DNA from: Linnemannia schmuckeri
Taxonomy: Eukaryota; Mortierellomycota; Mortierellomycetes; Mortierellales; Mortierellaceae
Assembly: GCA_029449235.1 (NCBI GenBank)
Contig: JANATG010000001.1
Coordinates: 2,852,001-2,916,000 of the forward strand
DNA: 64,000 nucleotides
Reading direction: 5' to 3'
Part shown: positions 63,822 to 64,000 of the stretch, piece by piece
How positions within the stretch are numbered: the stretch's first letter is position 1
Layout of the letters: every line of letters begins with the position of its first letter
The notes under the pieces: generated by a model
The model's database searches: none
Seen by the model: the letters and a program-made list of their open reading frames with translations, nothing else
Told to the model about the DNA's origin: nothing
Translations under genes and position numbers: made by a program

Positions 63822-64000
63822 TTACACTGAAGAATACTTGCTCTCGTAGGCAATGGTATTGTGAAGCTCTCCAATAGTCTCAATCTCACAGACGACATGA
63901 TCGCCATGCTGCAAGTAAACGGGTGGGTCCCGCTTAAACCCCACTCCTTCGGGTGTACCCGTCAGAATCACATCCCCAGGCATCAGTGTCGTCGATTGAC
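63822..64000 (-). CDS. Fumarylacetoacetate hydrolase family protein, C-terminal part
   Basis: The minus strand encodes the last 58 residues and TAA (63822-63824) of a protein running off the right edge. LMPGDVILTGTPEGVGFKRD followed by LQHGDHVVCEIETIGELHNT is the C-terminal signature of the FAH superfamily (FAHD1/FAHD2-like acylpyruvases and oxaloacetate decarboxylases). The Gly-Asp-x-Ile-x-Thr-Gly-Thr-Pro loop is part of the active site. Exact substrate cannot be told from the fragment. Confidence 0.85.
   Translation of the reverse strand, partial: QSTTLMPGDVILTGTPEGVGFKRDPPVYLQHGDHVVCEIETIGELHNTIAYESKYSSV

Overview
This is nuclear DNA from a fungus. Genes are split by GT-AG introns, long poly(dA:dT) tracts and microsatellites are frequent, and several proteins are typical of fungi: an STB6-like protein, a fungal SelO with Cys in place of Sec, and a TLC membrane protein. 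The expanded F-box/leucine-rich-repeat (LRR) loci and the gene content point to an early-diverging filamentous fungus, most likely Mortierellomycota. That placement is an inference; no marker gene here proves it.

Layout. 0-12 kb: first exon of a probable CaMK-type kinase (minus), a two-exon TLC-domain membrane protein (plus), a roughly 4.5-kb stretch without a convincing gene, then an eight-exon NAD-binding epimerase-like SDR. 12-46 kb: an accessory block of F-box/LRR loci on both strands, in two recognisable subfamilies. Counting the outlying copy at 50.5-52.6 kb there are 18 loci: six with intact frames, four with only a few lesions, and eight decayed or truncated. Within the block sit a 2.35-kb PIF/Harbinger-type DNA transposon with both ends and a 3-bp target duplication (26116-28464), and a small secreted protein made of two 30-residue repeats (44.5 kb). 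46-50 kb: a probably mitochondrial RRM protein (minus) and the pseudokinase-fold AMPylase SelO (plus). 52.8-57.4 kb: an eight-exon Treslin/Sld3-like replication initiation factor (minus), divergent from a fourteen-exon STB6-like protein (plus, 57.8-61.9 kb). The window ends with an intronless Ser/Arg-rich protein and the C-terminal end of a fumarylacetoacetate-hydrolase family protein (minus).

How the parts fit together. The flanks look like ordinary conserved single-copy genes. The middle looks like a birth-and-death cluster of SCF-type substrate adaptors: each intact F-box/LRR gene has nearby relatives carrying one or a few stops or frameshifts, and 3'-terminal fragments lie between them. 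The most noteworthy items are this cluster, the Harbinger element with two convergent decayed ORFs, the tandem-repeat secreted protein, and the Treslin-like protein with two identical CDK-type sites 30 residues apart. Exon structures were read by eye from splice consensus, frame and continuity of the encoded protein. No database search was run.
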